Source: Dermacentor variabilis | Taxonomy: Eukaryota; Arthropoda; Arachnida; Ixodida; Ixodidae | Assembly: GCF_050947875.1 (NCBI RefSeq) | Contig: NW_027460344.1 | Coordinates: forward strand, 1 to 64,000 | DNA: 64,000 nt | Direction: 5' to 3' | Part shown: piece after piece, positions 11,094 to 24,725 of the stretch | How positions within the stretch are numbered: the stretch's first letter is position 1 | Layout: every line of letters starts with the position of its first letter | Position numbers and translations under genes: made by a program | Notes under the pieces: model-generated | Told to the model about the DNA's origin: nothing | The model's database searches: none | What the model saw: the letters and a program-made list of their open reading frames with translations, nothing else

Positions 11094-14000
11094 TACCAAA
11101 CGACGTGAAAAGCATGCCGATGCTGCTCTTTTTAGCACCCGCACATGGATATGTGCCAAAACGCGTTTTAAGCATGCGCATGCATCTTTTGGTAGACGCG
11201 GACGCAGTTTTCTGCAAAACCACACGATATGCATGCAAATGGTGCTTTTGGCAGAACGCGCGTGTGGATTTCTACCAAACGACGTGAAAAGCATGCCGAT
11301 GCTGCTCTTTTTAGCACCCGCACATGGATTTGTGCCAAAACGCGTTTTAAGCATGCGCATGCATCTTTTGGTAGACGCGGACGCAGTTTTCTGCAAAACC
11401 ACACGATATGCATGCAAATGGTGCTTTTGGCAGAACGCGCGCGTGGATTTCTACCAAACGACGTGAAAAGCATGCCGATGCTGCTCTTTTTAACATCCGC
11501 ACATGGATTTGTGCCAAAGCGCGTTTTAAGCATGCGCATGCATCTTTTGGTAGACGCGGACGCAGTTTTCTGCAAAACCACACGATATGCATGCAAATGG
11601 TGCTTTTGGCAGAACGCGCGTGTGGATTTCTACCAAACGACGTGAAAAGCATGCCGATGCTGCTCTTTTTAACATCCGCACATGGATTTGTGCCAAAGCG
11701 CGTTTTAAGCATGCGCATGCATCTTTTGGTAGACGCGGACGCAGTTTTCTGCAAAACCACACGATAGGCATGCAAATGGTGCTTTTGGCAGAACGCGCGT
11801 GTGGATTTCTACCAAACGACGTGAAAAGCATGCCGATGCTGCTCTTTTTAGCACCCGCACATGGATTTGTGCCAAAACGCGTTTTAAGCATGCGCATGCA
11901 TCTTTTGGTAGACGCGGACGCAGTTTTCTGCAAAACCACACGATATGCATGCAAATGGTGCTTTTGGCAGAACGCGCGCGTGGATTTCTACCAAGCGACG
12001 TGAAAAGCATGCCGATGCTGCTCTTTTTAGCACCCGCACATGGATTTGTGCCAAAACGCGTTTTAAGCATGCGCATGCATCTTTTGGTAGACGCGGACGC
12101 AGTTTTCTGCGAAACCACACGATATGCATGCAAATGGTGCTTTTGGCAGAACGCGCGCGTGGATTTCTACCAAACGACGTGAAAAGCATGCCGATGCTGC
12201 TCTTTTTAACATCCGCACATGGATTTGTGCCAAAACGCGTTTTAAGCATGCGCATGCATCTTTTGGTAGACGCGGACGCAGTTTTCTGCAAAACCACACG
12301 ATAGGCATGCAAATGGTGCTTTTGGCAGAACGCGCGCGTGGATTTCTACCAAACGACGTGAAAAGCATGCCGATGCTGCTCTTTTTAGCACCCGCACATG
12401 GATTTGTGCCAAAACGCGTTTTTAGCATGCGCATGCATCTTTTGGTAGACGCGGACGCAGTTTTCTGCAAAACCACACGATATGCATGAAAATGGTGCTT
12501 TTGGCAGAACGCGCGTGTGGATTTCTACCAAACGACGTGAAAAGCATGCCGATGCTGCTCTTTTTAACATCCGCACATGGATTTGTGCCAAAACGCGTTT
12601 TTAGCATGCACATGCATCTTTTGGTAGACGCGGACGCAGTTTTCTGCAAAACCACACGATATGCATGCAAATGGTGCTTTTGGCAGAACGCGCGTGTGGA
12701 TTTCTACCAAACGACGTGAAAAGCATGCCGATGCTGCTCTTTTTAACATCCGCACATGGATTTGTGCCAAAGCGCGTTTTAAGCATGCGCATGCATCTTT
12801 TGGTAGACGCGGACGCAGTTTTCTGCAAAACCACACGATAGGCATGCAAATGGTGCTTTTGGCAGAACGCGCGTGTGGATTTCTACCAAACGACGTGAAA
12901 AGCATGCCGATGCTGGTCTTTTTAGCACCCGCACATGGATTTGTGCCAAAACGCGTGCGATGCATCTTTTGGTAGACGCGGACGCAGTTTTCTGCAAAAC
13001 CACACGATATGCATGCAAATGGTGCTTTTGGCAGAACGCGCGCGTGGATTTCTACCAAACGACGTGAAAAGCATGCCGATGCTGCTCTTTTTAACATCCG
13101 CACATGGATTTGTGCCAAAGCGCGTTTTAAGCATGCGCATGCATCTTTTGGTAGACGCGGACGCAGTTTTCTGCAAAACCACACGATAGGCATGCAAATG
13201 GTGCTTTTTGCAGAACGCGCGTGTGGATTTCTACCAAACGACGTGAAAAGCATGCCGATGCTGCTCTTTTTAGCACCCGCACATGGATTTGTGCCAAAAC
13301 GCGTTTTAAGCATGCGCATGCATCTTTTGGTAGACGCGGACGCAGTTTTCTGCAAAACCACACGATATGCATGCAAATGGTGCTTTTGGCAGAACGCGCG
13401 CGTGGATTTCTACCAAACGACGTGAAAAGCATGCCGATGCTGCTCTTTTTTAACATCCGCACATGGATTTGTGCCAAAACGCGTTTTAAGCATGCGCATG
13501 CATCTTTTGGTAGACGCGGACGCAGTTTTCTGCAAAACCACACGATAGGCATGCAAATGGTGCTTTTGCAGAACGCGCGCATGGATTTCTACCAAACGAC
13601 GTGAAAAGCATGCCGATGCTGCTCTTTTTAGCACCCGCACATGGATTTGTGCCAAAACGCGTTTTTAGCATGCACATGCATCTTTTGGTAGACGCGGACG
13701 CAGTTTTCTGCAAAACCACACGATATGCATGCAAATGGTGCTTTTGGCAGAACGCGCGTGTGGATTTCTACCAAACGACGTGAAAAGCATGCCGATGCTG
13801 CTCTTTTTAGCACCCGCACATGGATTTGTGCCAAAACGCGTTTTAAGCATGCGCATGCATGTTTTGGTAGACGCGGACGCAGTTTTCTGCAAAACCACAC
13901 GATAGGCATGCAAATGGTGCTTTTGGCAGAACGCGCGTGTGGATTTCTACCAAACGACGTGAAAAGCATGCCGATGCTGCTCTTTTAGCACCCGCACATG

Positions 14001-17000
14001 GATTTGTGCCAAAGCGCGTTTTAAGCATGCGCATGCATCTTTTGGTAGACGCGGACGCAGTTTTCTGCAAAACCACACGATATGCATGCAAATGGTGCTT
14101 TTGGCAGAACGCGCGTGTGGATTTCTACCAAACGACGTGAAAAGCATGCCGATGCTGCTCTTTTTAACATCCGCACATGGATTTGTGCCAAAACGCGTTT
14201 TTAGCATGCACATGCATCTTTTGGTAGACGCGGACGCAGTTTTCTGCAAAACCACACGATATGCATGCAAATGGTGCTTTTGGCAGAACGCGCGTGTGGA
14301 TTTCTACCAAACGACGTGAAAAGCATGCCGATGCTGCTCTTTTTAACATCCGCACATGGATTTGTGCCAAAGCGCGTTTTAAGCATGCGCATGCATCTTT
14401 GGTAGACGCGGACGCAGTTTTCTGCAAAACCACACGATAGGCATGCAAATGGTGCTTTTGGCAGAACGCGCGTGTGGATTTCTACCAAACGACGTGAAAA
14501 GCATGCCGATGCTGCTCTTTTTAGCACCCGCACATGGATTTGTGCCAAAACGCGTTTTAAGCATGCGCATGCATCTTTTGGTAGACGCGGACGCAGTTTT
14601 CTGCAAAACCACACGATATGCATGCAAATGGTGCTTTTGGCAGAACGCGCGCGTGGATTTCTACCAAACGACGTGAAAAGCATGCCGATGCTGCTCTTTT
14701 TAACATCCGCACATGGATTTGTGCCAAAGCGCGTTTTAAGCATGCGCATGCATCTTTTGGTAGACGCGGACGCAGTTTTCTGCAAAACCACACGATAGGC
14801 ATGCAAATGGTGCTTTTTGCAGAACGCGCGTGTGGATTTCTACCAAACGACGTGAAAAGCATGCCGATGCTGCTCTTTTTAGCACCCGCACATGGATTTG
14901 TGCCAAAACGCGTTTTAAGCATGCGCATGCATCTTTTGGTAGACGCGGACGCAGTTTTCTGCAAAACCACACGATATGCATGCAAATGGTGCTTTTGGCA
15001 GAACGCGCGCGTGGATTTCTACCAAACGACGTTGAAAAGCATGCCGATGCTGCTCTTTTTAACATCCGCACATGGATTTGTGCCAAAACGGCGTTTTAAG
15101 CATGCGCATGCATCTTTTGGTAGACGCGGACGCAGGTTTCTGCAAAACCACACGATAGGCATGCAAATGGTGCTTTTGGCAGAACGCGCGCATGGATTTC
15201 TACCAAACGACGTGAAAAGCATGCCGATGCTGCTCTTTTTAGCACCCGCACATGGATTTGTGCCAAAACGCGTTTTTAGCATGCACATGCATCTTTTGGT
15301 AGACGCGGACGCAGTTTTCTGCAAAACCACACGATATGCATGCAAATGGTGCTTTTGGCAGAACGCGCGTGTGGATTTCTACCAAACGACGTGAAAAGCA
15401 TGCCGATGCTGCTCTTTTTAGCACCCGCACATGGATTTGTGCCAAAACGCGTTTTAAGCATGCGCATGCATGTTTTGGTAGACGCGGACGCAGTTTTCTG
15501 CAAAACCACACGATAGGCATGCAAATGGTGCTTTTGGCAGAACGCGCGTGTGGATTTCTACCAAACGACGTGAAAAGCATGCCGATGCTGCTCTTTTTAG
15601 CACCCGCACATGGATTTGTGCCAAAGCGCGTTTTAAGCATGCGCATGCATCTTTTGGTAGACGCGGACGCAGTTTTCTGCAAAACCACACGATATGCATG
15701 CAAATGGTGCTTTTGGCAGAACGCGCGTGTGGATTTCTACCAAACGACGTGGAAAAGCATGCCGATGCTGCTCTTTTAGCACCCGCACATGATATGTGCC
15801 AAAACGCGTTTTAAGCATGCGCATGCATCTTTTGGTAGACGCGGACGCAGTTTTCTGCAAAACCACACGATATGCATGCAAATGGTGCTTTTGGCAGAAC
15901 GCGCGTGTGGATTTCTACCAAACGACGTGAAAAGCATGTCGATGCTGCTCTTTTTTAGCACCCGCACATGGATTTGTGCCAAAACGCGTTTTTAGCATGC
16001 ACATGCATCTTTTGGTAGACGCGGACGCAGTTTTCTGCAAAACCACACGATATGCATGCAAATGGTGCTTTTGGCAGAACGCGCGTGTGGATTTCTACCA
16101 AACGACGTGAAAAGCATGCCGATGCTGCTCTTTTTAGCACCCGCACATGGATTTGTGCCAAAACGCGTTTTAAGCATGCGCATGCATGTTTTGGTAGACG
16201 CGGACGCAGTTTTCTGCAAAACCACACGATAGGCATGCAAATGGTGCTTTTGGCAGAACGCGCGTGTGGATTTCTACCAAACGACGTGAAAAGCATGCCG
16301 ATGCTGCTCTTTTTAGCACCCGCACATGGATTTGTGCCAAAGCGCGTTTTAAGCATGCGCATGCATCTTTTGGTAGACGCGGACGCAGTTTTCTGCAAAA
16401 CCACACGATATGCATGCAAATGGTGCTTTTGGCAGAACGCGCGTGTGGATTTCTACCAAACGACGTGAAAAGCATGCCGATGCTGCTCTTTTTAACATCC
16501 GCACATGGATTTGTGCCAAAACGCGTTTTTAGCATGCACATGCATCTTTTGGTAGACGCGGACGCAGTTTTCTGCAAAACCACACGATATGCATGCAAAT
16601 GGTGCTTTTGGCAGAACGCGCGTGTGGATTTCTACCAAACGACGTGAAAAGCATGCCGATGCTGCTCTTTTTAACATCCGCACATGGATTTGTGCCAAAA
16701 CGCGTTTTAAGCATGCGCATGCATCTTTTGGTAGACGCGGACGCAGTTTTCTGCAAAACCACACGATAGGCATGCAAATGGTGCTTTTGGCAGAACGCGC
16801 GTGTGGATTTCTACCAAACGACGTGAAAAGCATGCCGATGCTGCTCTTTTTAGCACCCGCACATGGATTTGTGCCAAAACGCGTTTTAAGCATGCGCATG
16901 CATCTTTTGGTAGACGCGGACGCAGTTTTCTGCAAAACCACACGATATGCATGCAAATGGTGCTTTTGGCAGAACGCGCGCGTGGATTTCTACCAAACGA

Positions 17001-19140
17001 CGTGAAAAGCATGCCGATGCTGCTCTTTTTAACATCCGCACATGGATTTGTGCCAAAGCGCGTTTTAAGCATGCGCATGCATCTTTTGGTAGACGCGGAC
17101 GCAGTTTTCTGCAAAACCACACGATAGGCATGCAAATGGTGCTTTTTGCAGAACGCGCGTGTGGATTCTTCTACCAAACGACGTGAAAAGCATGCCGATG
17201 CTGCTCTTTTTAGCACCCGCACATGGATTTGTGCCAAAACGCGTTTTAAGCATGCGCATGCATCTTTGGTAGACGCGGACGCAGTTTTTCTGCAAAACCA
17301 CACGATATGCATGCAAATGGTGCTTTTGGCAGAACGCGCGCGTGGATTTCTACCAAACGACGTGAAAAGCATGCCGATGCTGCTCTTTTTAACATCCGCA
17401 CATGGATTTGTGCCAAAACGCGTTTTAAGCATGCGCATGCATCTTTTGGTAGACGCGGACGCAGGTTTCTGCAAAACCACACGATAGGCATGCAAATGGT
17501 GCTTTTGGCAGAACGCGCGCATGGATTTCTACCAAACGACGTGAAAAGCATGCCGATGCTGCTCTTTTTAGCACCCGCACATGGATTTGTGCCAAAACGC
17601 GTTTTTTAGCATGCACATGCATCTTTTGGTAGACCGCGGACGCAGTTTTCTGCAAAACCACACGATATGCATGCAAATGGTGCTTTTGGCAGAACGCGCG
17701 TGTGGATTTCTACCAAACGACGTGAAAAGCATGCCGATGCTGCTCTTTTTAGCACCCGCACATGGATTTGTTGCCAAAACGCGTTTTAAGCATGCGCATG
17801 CATGTTTTGGTAGACCGCGGACGCAGTTTTCTGCAAAACCACACGATAGGCATGCAAATGGTGCTTTTGGCAGAACGCGCGTGTGGATTTCTACCAAACG
17901 ACGTGAAAAGCATGCCGATGCTGCTCTTTTTAGCACCCGCACATGGATTTGTGCCAAAGCGCGTTTTAAGCATGCGCATGCATCTTTTGGTAGACGCGGA
18001 CGCAGTTTTCTGCAAAACCACACGATATGCATGCAAATGGTGCTTTTGGCAGAACGCGCGTGTGGATTTCTACCAAACGACGTGAAAAGCATGCGATGCT
18101 GCTCTTTTTAGCACCCGCACATGGATATGTGCCAAAACGCGTTTTAAGCATGCGCATGCATCTTTTGGTAGACGCGGACGCAGTTTTCTGCAAAACCACA
18201 CGATATGCATGCAAATGGTGCTTTTGGCAGAACGCGCGTGTGGATTTCTACCAAACGACGTGAAAAGCATGCCGATGCTGCTCTTTTTAGCACCCGCACA
18301 TGGATTTGTGCCAAAACGCGTTTTATAAGCATGCGCATGCATCTTTTGGTAGACGCGGACGCAGTTTTCTGCAAAACCACACGATATGCATGCAAATGGT
18401 GCTTTTGGCAGAACGCGCGCGTGGATTTCTACCAAACGACGTGAAAAGCATGCCGATGCTGCTCTTTTTAACATCCGCACATGGATTTGTGCCAAAGCGC
18501 GTTTTAAGCATGCGCATGCATCTTTTGGTAGACGCGGACGCAGTTTTCTGCAAAACCACACGATATGCATGCAAATGGTGCTTTTGGCAGAACGCGCGTG
18601 TGGATTTCTACCAAACGACGTGAAAAGCATGCCGATGCTGCTCTTTTTAACATCCGCACATGGATTTGTGCCAAAGCGCGTTTTAAGCATGCGCATGCAT
18701 CTTTTGGTAGACGCGGACGCAGTTTTCTGCAAAACCACACGATAGGCATGCAAATGGTGCTTTTGGCAGAACGCGCGTGTGGATTTCTACCAAACGACGT
18801 GAAAAGCATGCCGATGCTGCTCTTTTTAGCACCCGCACATGGATTTGTGCCAAAACGCGTTTTAAGCATGCGCATGCATCTTTTGGTAGACGCGGACGCA
18901 GTTTTCTGCAAAACCACACGATATGCATGCAAATGGTGCTTTTTGGCAGAACGCGCGCGTGGATTTCTACCAAACGACGTGAAAAGCATGCCGATGCTGC
19001 TCTTTTTAGCACCCGCACATGGATTTGTGCCAAAACGCGTTTTAAGCATGCGCATGCATCTTTTGGTAGACGCGGACGCAGTTTTCTGCAAAACCACACG
19101 ATATGCATGCAAATGGTGCTTTTGGCAGAACGCGCGCGTG
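11094..19140 (+). repeat. Long duplicated block, copy 2 (partner 1-8,050)
   Basis: Same monomer variant order as 1-8,050, but the second half is interrupted by many one- and two-base indels that copy 1 lacks. The offset drifts from 11,093 to 11,083 and back to 11,095 because of those indels, including a 10-bp loss at about 12,957 (ACGCGTGCGATGCATC). Confidence 0.78.
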
Positions 19141-19450
19141 GATTTCTACAAACGACGTGAAAAGCATGCCGATGCTGCTCTTTTTAACATCCGCACATGG
19201 ATTTGTGCCAAAACGCGTTTTTAAGCATGCGCATGCATCTTTTGGTAGACGCGGACGCAGTTTTCTGCAAAACCACACGATAGGCATGCAAATGGTGCTT
19301 TTGGCAGAACGCGCGCGTGGATTTCTACCAAACGACGTGAAAAGCATGCCGATGCTGCTCTTTTTTAGCACCCGCACATGGATTTGTGCCAAAACGCGTT
19401 TTTAGCATGCGCATGCATCTTTTGGTAGACGCGGACGCAGTTTTCCTGCA
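12945..19450. other. Indel-rich stretch of the satellite, probable low-quality consensus
   Basis: About 25 short indels fall in 6.5 kb, against almost none in the 44 kb that follow. Examples: 10-bp loss at 12,957; extra T at 13,445; loss at 13,567, 13,984 and 14,400; extra base at 15,031 and 15,090; changes at 15,751, 15,775 and 15,790; GATTCTTCTACC at 17,165; AGACCGCGGA at 17,631 and 17,813; loss at 18,094; TTTTATAAGC at 18,322; extra base at 19,361 and 19,445. Most sit in short homopolymers, and none that I checked is shared with the matching duplicates at 1,850-8,050 or 36,681-40,200. The simplest reading is uncorrected long-read or assembly error. Confidence 0.7.
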
Positions 19451-22400
19451 AAACCACACGATATGCATGAAAATGGTGCTTTTGGCAGAACGCGCGTGTG
19501 GATTTCTACCAAACGACGTGAAAAGCATGCCGATGCTGCTCTTTTTAACATCCGCACATGGATTTGTGCCAAAACGCGTTTTTAGCATGCACATGCATCT
19601 TTTGGTAGACGCGGACGCAGTTTTCTGCAAAACCACACGATATGCATGCAAATGGTGCTTTTGGCAGAACGCGCGTGTGGATTTCTACCAAACGACGTGA
19701 AAAGCATGCCGATGCTGCTCTTTTTAACATCCGCACATGGATTTGTGCCAAAGCGCGTTTTAAGCATGCGCATGCATCTTTTGGTAGACGCGGACGCAGT
19801 TTTCTGCAAAACCACACGATAGGCATGCAAATGGTGCTTTTGGCAGAACGCGCGTGTGGATTTCTACCAAACGACGTGAAAAGCATGCCGATGCTGCTCT
19901 TTTTAGCACCCGCACATGGATTTGTGCCAAAACGCGTTTTTAGCATGCACATGCATCTTTTGGTAGACGCGGACGCAGTTTTCTGCAAAACCACACGATA
20001 TGCATGCAAATGGTGCTTTTGGCAGAACGCGCGTGTGGATTTCTACCAAACGACGTGAAAAGCATGCCGATGCTGCTCTTTTTAACATCCGCACATGGAT
20101 TTGTGCCAAAACGCGTTTTTAGCATGCGCATGCATCTTTTGGTAGACGCGGACGCAGTTTTCTGCAAAACTACACGATATGCATGCAAATGGTGCTTTTG
20201 GCAGAACGCGCGTGTGGATTTCTACCAAACGACGTGAAAAGCATGCCGATGCTGCTCTTTTTAACATCCGCACATGGATTTGTGCCAAAACGCGTTTTAA
20301 GCATGCGCATGCATCTTTTGGTAGACGCGGACGCAGTTTTCTGCAAAACCACACGATATGCATGCAAATGGTGCTTTTGGCAGAACGCGCGCGTGGATTT
20401 CTACCAAACGACGTGAAAAGCATGCCGATGCTGCTCTTTTTAACATCCGCACATGGATTTGTGCCAAAACGCGTTTTTAGCATGCACATGCATCTTTTGG
20501 TAGACGCGGACGCAGTTTTCTGCAAAACCACACGATATGCATGCAAATGGTGCTTTTGGCAGAACGCGCGCGTGGATTTCTACCAAACGACGTGAAAAGC
20601 ATGCCGATGCTGCTCTTTTTAACATCCGCACATGGATTTGTGCCAAAGCGCGTTTTAAGCATGCGCATGCATCTTTTGGTAGACGCGGACGCAGTTTTCT
20701 GCAAAACCACACGATAGGCATGCAAATGGTGCTTTTTGCAGAACGCGCGTGTGGATTTCTACCAAACGACGTGAAAAGCATGCCGATGCTGCTCTTTTTA
20801 GCACCCGCACATGGATTTGTGCCAAAACGCGTTTTAAGCATGCGCATGCATCTTTTGGTAGACGCGGACGCAGTTTTCTGCAAAACCACACGATATGCAT
20901 GCAAATGGTGCTTTTGGCAGAACGCGCGCGTGGATTTCTACCAAACGACGTGAAAAGCATGCCGATGCTGCTCTTTTTAACATCCGCACATGGATTTGTG
21001 CCAAAACGCGTTTTAAGCATGCGCATGCATCTTTTGGTAGACGCGGACGCAGTTTTCTGCAAAACCACACGATAGGCATGCAAATGGTGCTTTTGGCAGA
21101 ACGCGCGCATGGATTTCTACCAAACGACGTGAAAAGCATGCCGATGCTGCTCTTTTTAGCACCCGCACATGGATTTGTGCCAAAACGCGTTTTTAGCATG
21201 CACATGCATCTTTTGGTAGACGCGGACGCAGTTTTCTGCAAAACCACACGATATGCATGCAAATGGTGCTTTTGGCAGAACGCGCGTGTGGATTTCTACC
21301 AAACGACGTGAAAAGCATGCCGATGCTGCTCTTTTTAGCACCCGCACATGGATTTGTGCCAAAACGCGTTTTAAGCATGCGCATGCATGTTTTGGTAGAC
21401 GCGGACGCAGTTTTCTGCAAAACCACACGATAGGCATGCAAATGGTGCTTTTGGCAGAACGCGCGTGTGGATTTCTACCAAACGACGTGAAAAGCATGCC
21501 GATGCTGCTCTTTTTAGCACCCGCACATGGATTTGTGCCAAAGCGCGTTTTAAGCATGCGCATGCATCTTTTGGTAGACGCGGACGCAGTTTTCTGCAAA
21601 ACCACACGATATGCATGCAAATGGTGCTTTTGGCAGAACGCGCGTGTGGATTTCTACCAAACGACGTGAAAAGCATGCCGATGCTGCTCTTTTTAACATC
21701 CGCACATGGATTTGTGCCAAAACGCGTTTTTAGCATGCACATGCATCTTTTGGTAGACGCGGACGCAGTTTTCTGCAAAACCACACGATATGCATGCAAA
21801 TGGTGCTTTTGGCAGAACGCGCGTGTGGATTTCTACCAAACGACGTGAAAAGCATGCCGATGCTGCTCTTTTTAACATCCGCACATGGATTTGTGCCAAA
21901 GCGCGTTTTAAGCATGCGCATGCATCTTTTGGTAGACGCGGACGCAGTTTTCTGCAAAACCACACGATAGGCATGCAAATGGTGCTTTTGGCAGAACGCG
22001 CGTGTGGATTTCTACGAAACGACGTGAAAAGCATGCCGATGCTGCTCTTTTTAGCACCCGCACATGGATTTGTGCCAAAACGCGTTTTAAGCATGCGCAT
22101 GCATCTTTTGGTAGACGCGGACGCACTTTTCTGCAAAACCACACGATATGCATGCAAATGGTGCTTTTGGCAGAACGCGCGCGTGGATTTCTACCAAACG
22201 ACGTGAAAAGCATGCCGATGCTGCTCTTTTTAACATCCGCACATGGATTTGCGCCAAAACGCGTTTTTAGCATGCACATGCATCTTTTGGTAGACGCGGA
22301 CGCAGTTTTCTGCAAAACCACACGATATGCATGCAAATGGTGCTTTTGGCAGAACGCGCGCGTGGATTTCTACCAAACGACGTGAAAAGCATGCCGATGC

Positions 22401-24725
22401 TGCTCTTTTTAACATCCGCACATGGATTTGTGCCAAAACGCGTTTTAAGCATGCGCATGCATCTTTTGGTAGACGCAGTTTTCTGCAAAACCACACGATA
22501 GGCATGCAAATGGTGCTTTTGGCAGAACGCGCGTGTGGATTTCTACCAAACGACGTGAAAAGCATGCCGATGCTGCTCTTTTTAGCACCCGCACATGGAT
22601 TTGTGCCAAAACGCGTTTTAAGCATGCGCATGCATCTTTTGGTAGACGCGGACTCAGTTTTCTGCAAAACCACACGATAGGCATGCAAATGGTGCTTTTG
22701 GCAGAACGCGCGCGTGGATTTCTAGCAAACGACGTGAAAAGCATGCCGATGCTGCTCTTTTTAGCACCCGCACATGGATTTGTGCCAAAGTGCGTTTTAA
22801 GCATGCGCATGCATCTTTTGGTAGACGCGGACGCAGTTTTCTGCAAAACCACACGATAGGCATGCAAATGGTGCTTTTGGCAGAACGCGCGTGTGGATTT
22901 CTACCAAACGACGTGAAAAGCATGCCGATGCTGCTCTTTTTAGCACCCGCACATGGATTTGTGCCAAAGCGCGTTTTAAGCATGCGCATGCATCTTTTGG
23001 TAGACGCGGACGCAGTTTTCTGCAAAACCACACGATATGCATGCAAATGGTGCTTTTGGCAGAACGCGCGTGTGGATTTCTACCAAACGACGTGAAAAGC
23101 ATGCCGATGCTGCTCTTTTTAGCACCCGCACATGGATTTGTGCCAAAACGCGTTTTAAGCATGCGCATGCATCTTTTGGTAGACGCGGACGCAGTTTTCT
23201 GCAAAACCACACGATATGCATGCAAATGGTGCTTTTGGCAGAACGCGCGCGTGGATTTCTACCAAACGACGTGAAAAGCATGCCGATGCTGCTCTTTTTA
23301 ACATCCGCACATGGATTTGTGCCAAAGCGCGTTTTAAGCATGCGCATGCATCTTTTGGTAGACGCGGACGCAGTTTTCTGCAAAACCACACGATAGGCAT
23401 GCAAATGGTGCTTTTGGCAGAACGCGCGTGTGGATTTCTACCAAACGACGTGAAAAGCATGCCGATGCTGCTCTTTTTAGCACCCGCACATGGATTTGTG
23501 CCAAAACGCGTTTTAAGCATGCGCATGCATCTTTTGGTAGACGCGGACGCAGTTTTCTGCAAAACCACACGATATGCATGCAAATGGTGCTTTTGGCAGA
23601 ACGCGCGCGTGGATTTCTACCAAACGACGTGAAAAGCATGCCGATGCTGCTCTTTTTAACATCCGCACATGGATTTGTGCCAAAACGCGTTTTAAGCATG
23701 CGCATGCATCTTTTGGTAGACGCGGACGCAGTTTTCTGCAAAACCACACGATAGGCATGCAAATGGTGCTTTTGGCAGAACGCGCGCGTGGATTTCTACC
23801 AAACGACGTGAAAAGCATGCCGATGCTGCTCTTTTTGCACCCGCACATGGATTTGTGCCAAAACGCGTTTTTAGCATGCACATGCATCTTTTGGTAGACG
23901 CGGACGCAGTTTTCTGCAAAACCACACGATATGCATGAAAATGGTGCTTTTGGCAGAACGCGCGTGTGGATTTCTACCAAACGACGTGAAAAGCATGCCG
24001 ATGCTGCTCTTTTTAACATCCGCACATGGATTTGTGCCAAAACGCGTTTTTAGCATGCACATGCATCTTTTGGTAGACGCGGACGCAGTTTTCTGCAAAA
24101 CCACACGATATGCATGCAAATGGTGCTTTTGGCAGAACGCGCGTGTGGATTTCTACCAAACGACGTGGAAAGCATGCCGATGCTGCTCTTTTTAACATCC
24201 GCACATGGATTTGTGCCAAAGCGCGTTTTAAGCATGCGCATGCATCTTTTGGTAGACGCGGACGCAGTTTTCTGCAAAACCACACGATAGGCATGCAAAT
24301 GGTGCTTTTGGCAGAACGCGCGTGTGGATTTCTACCAAACGACGTGAAAAGCATGCCGATGCTGCTCTTTTTAGCACCCGCACATGGATTTGTGCCAAAA
24401 CGCGTTTTTAGCATGCACATGCATCTTTTGGTAGACGCGGACGCAGTTTTCTGCAAAACCACACGATATGCATGCAAATGGTGCTTTTGGCAGAACGCGC
24501 GTGTGGATTTCTACCAAACGACGTGAAAAGCATGCCGATGCTGCTCTTTTTAACATCCGCACATGGATTTGTGCCAAAACGCGTTTTTAGCATGCACATG
24601 CATCTTTTGGTAGACGCGGACGCAGTTTTCTGCAAAACCACACGATATGCATGCAAATGGTGCTTTTGGCAGAACGCGCGTGTGGATTTCTACCAAACGA
24701 CGTGAAAAGCATGCCGATGCTGCTC
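15915..24725 (+). repeat. Long duplicated block, copy 1 of the 116-monomer pair (partner 36,681-45,482)
   Basis: About 49 monomers whose variant order recurs 20,756-20,766 bp downstream. Shared rare features include the six-base deletion at 22,471, GGACTCAG at 22,659, TCTAGCAAA at 22,721 and ACTACACG near 20,169. The pairing starts after the monomer ending near 15,914 and breaks where 24,731 reads AACATCC but the partner near 45,488 reads AGCACCC. Confidence 0.8.
22471..22794 (+). repeat. Signature cassette with six-base deletion, copy 1 of 4
   Basis: Two consecutive monomers joined by four rare changes in fixed order: loss of six bases in AGACGCGGACGCAG (giving AGACGCAG), then GGACTCAG, TCTAGCAAA and AAAGTGCG. 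The same 324-bp string starts at 43,227, 51,813 and 54,671. Confidence 0.88.

Noticed and set aside
12945..19450. Degenerate edge of the satellite, or an older, decayed sub-array
   Set aside because: Substitutions are not raised there, only indels, and both neighbours are homogeneous. Natural decay would raise both.
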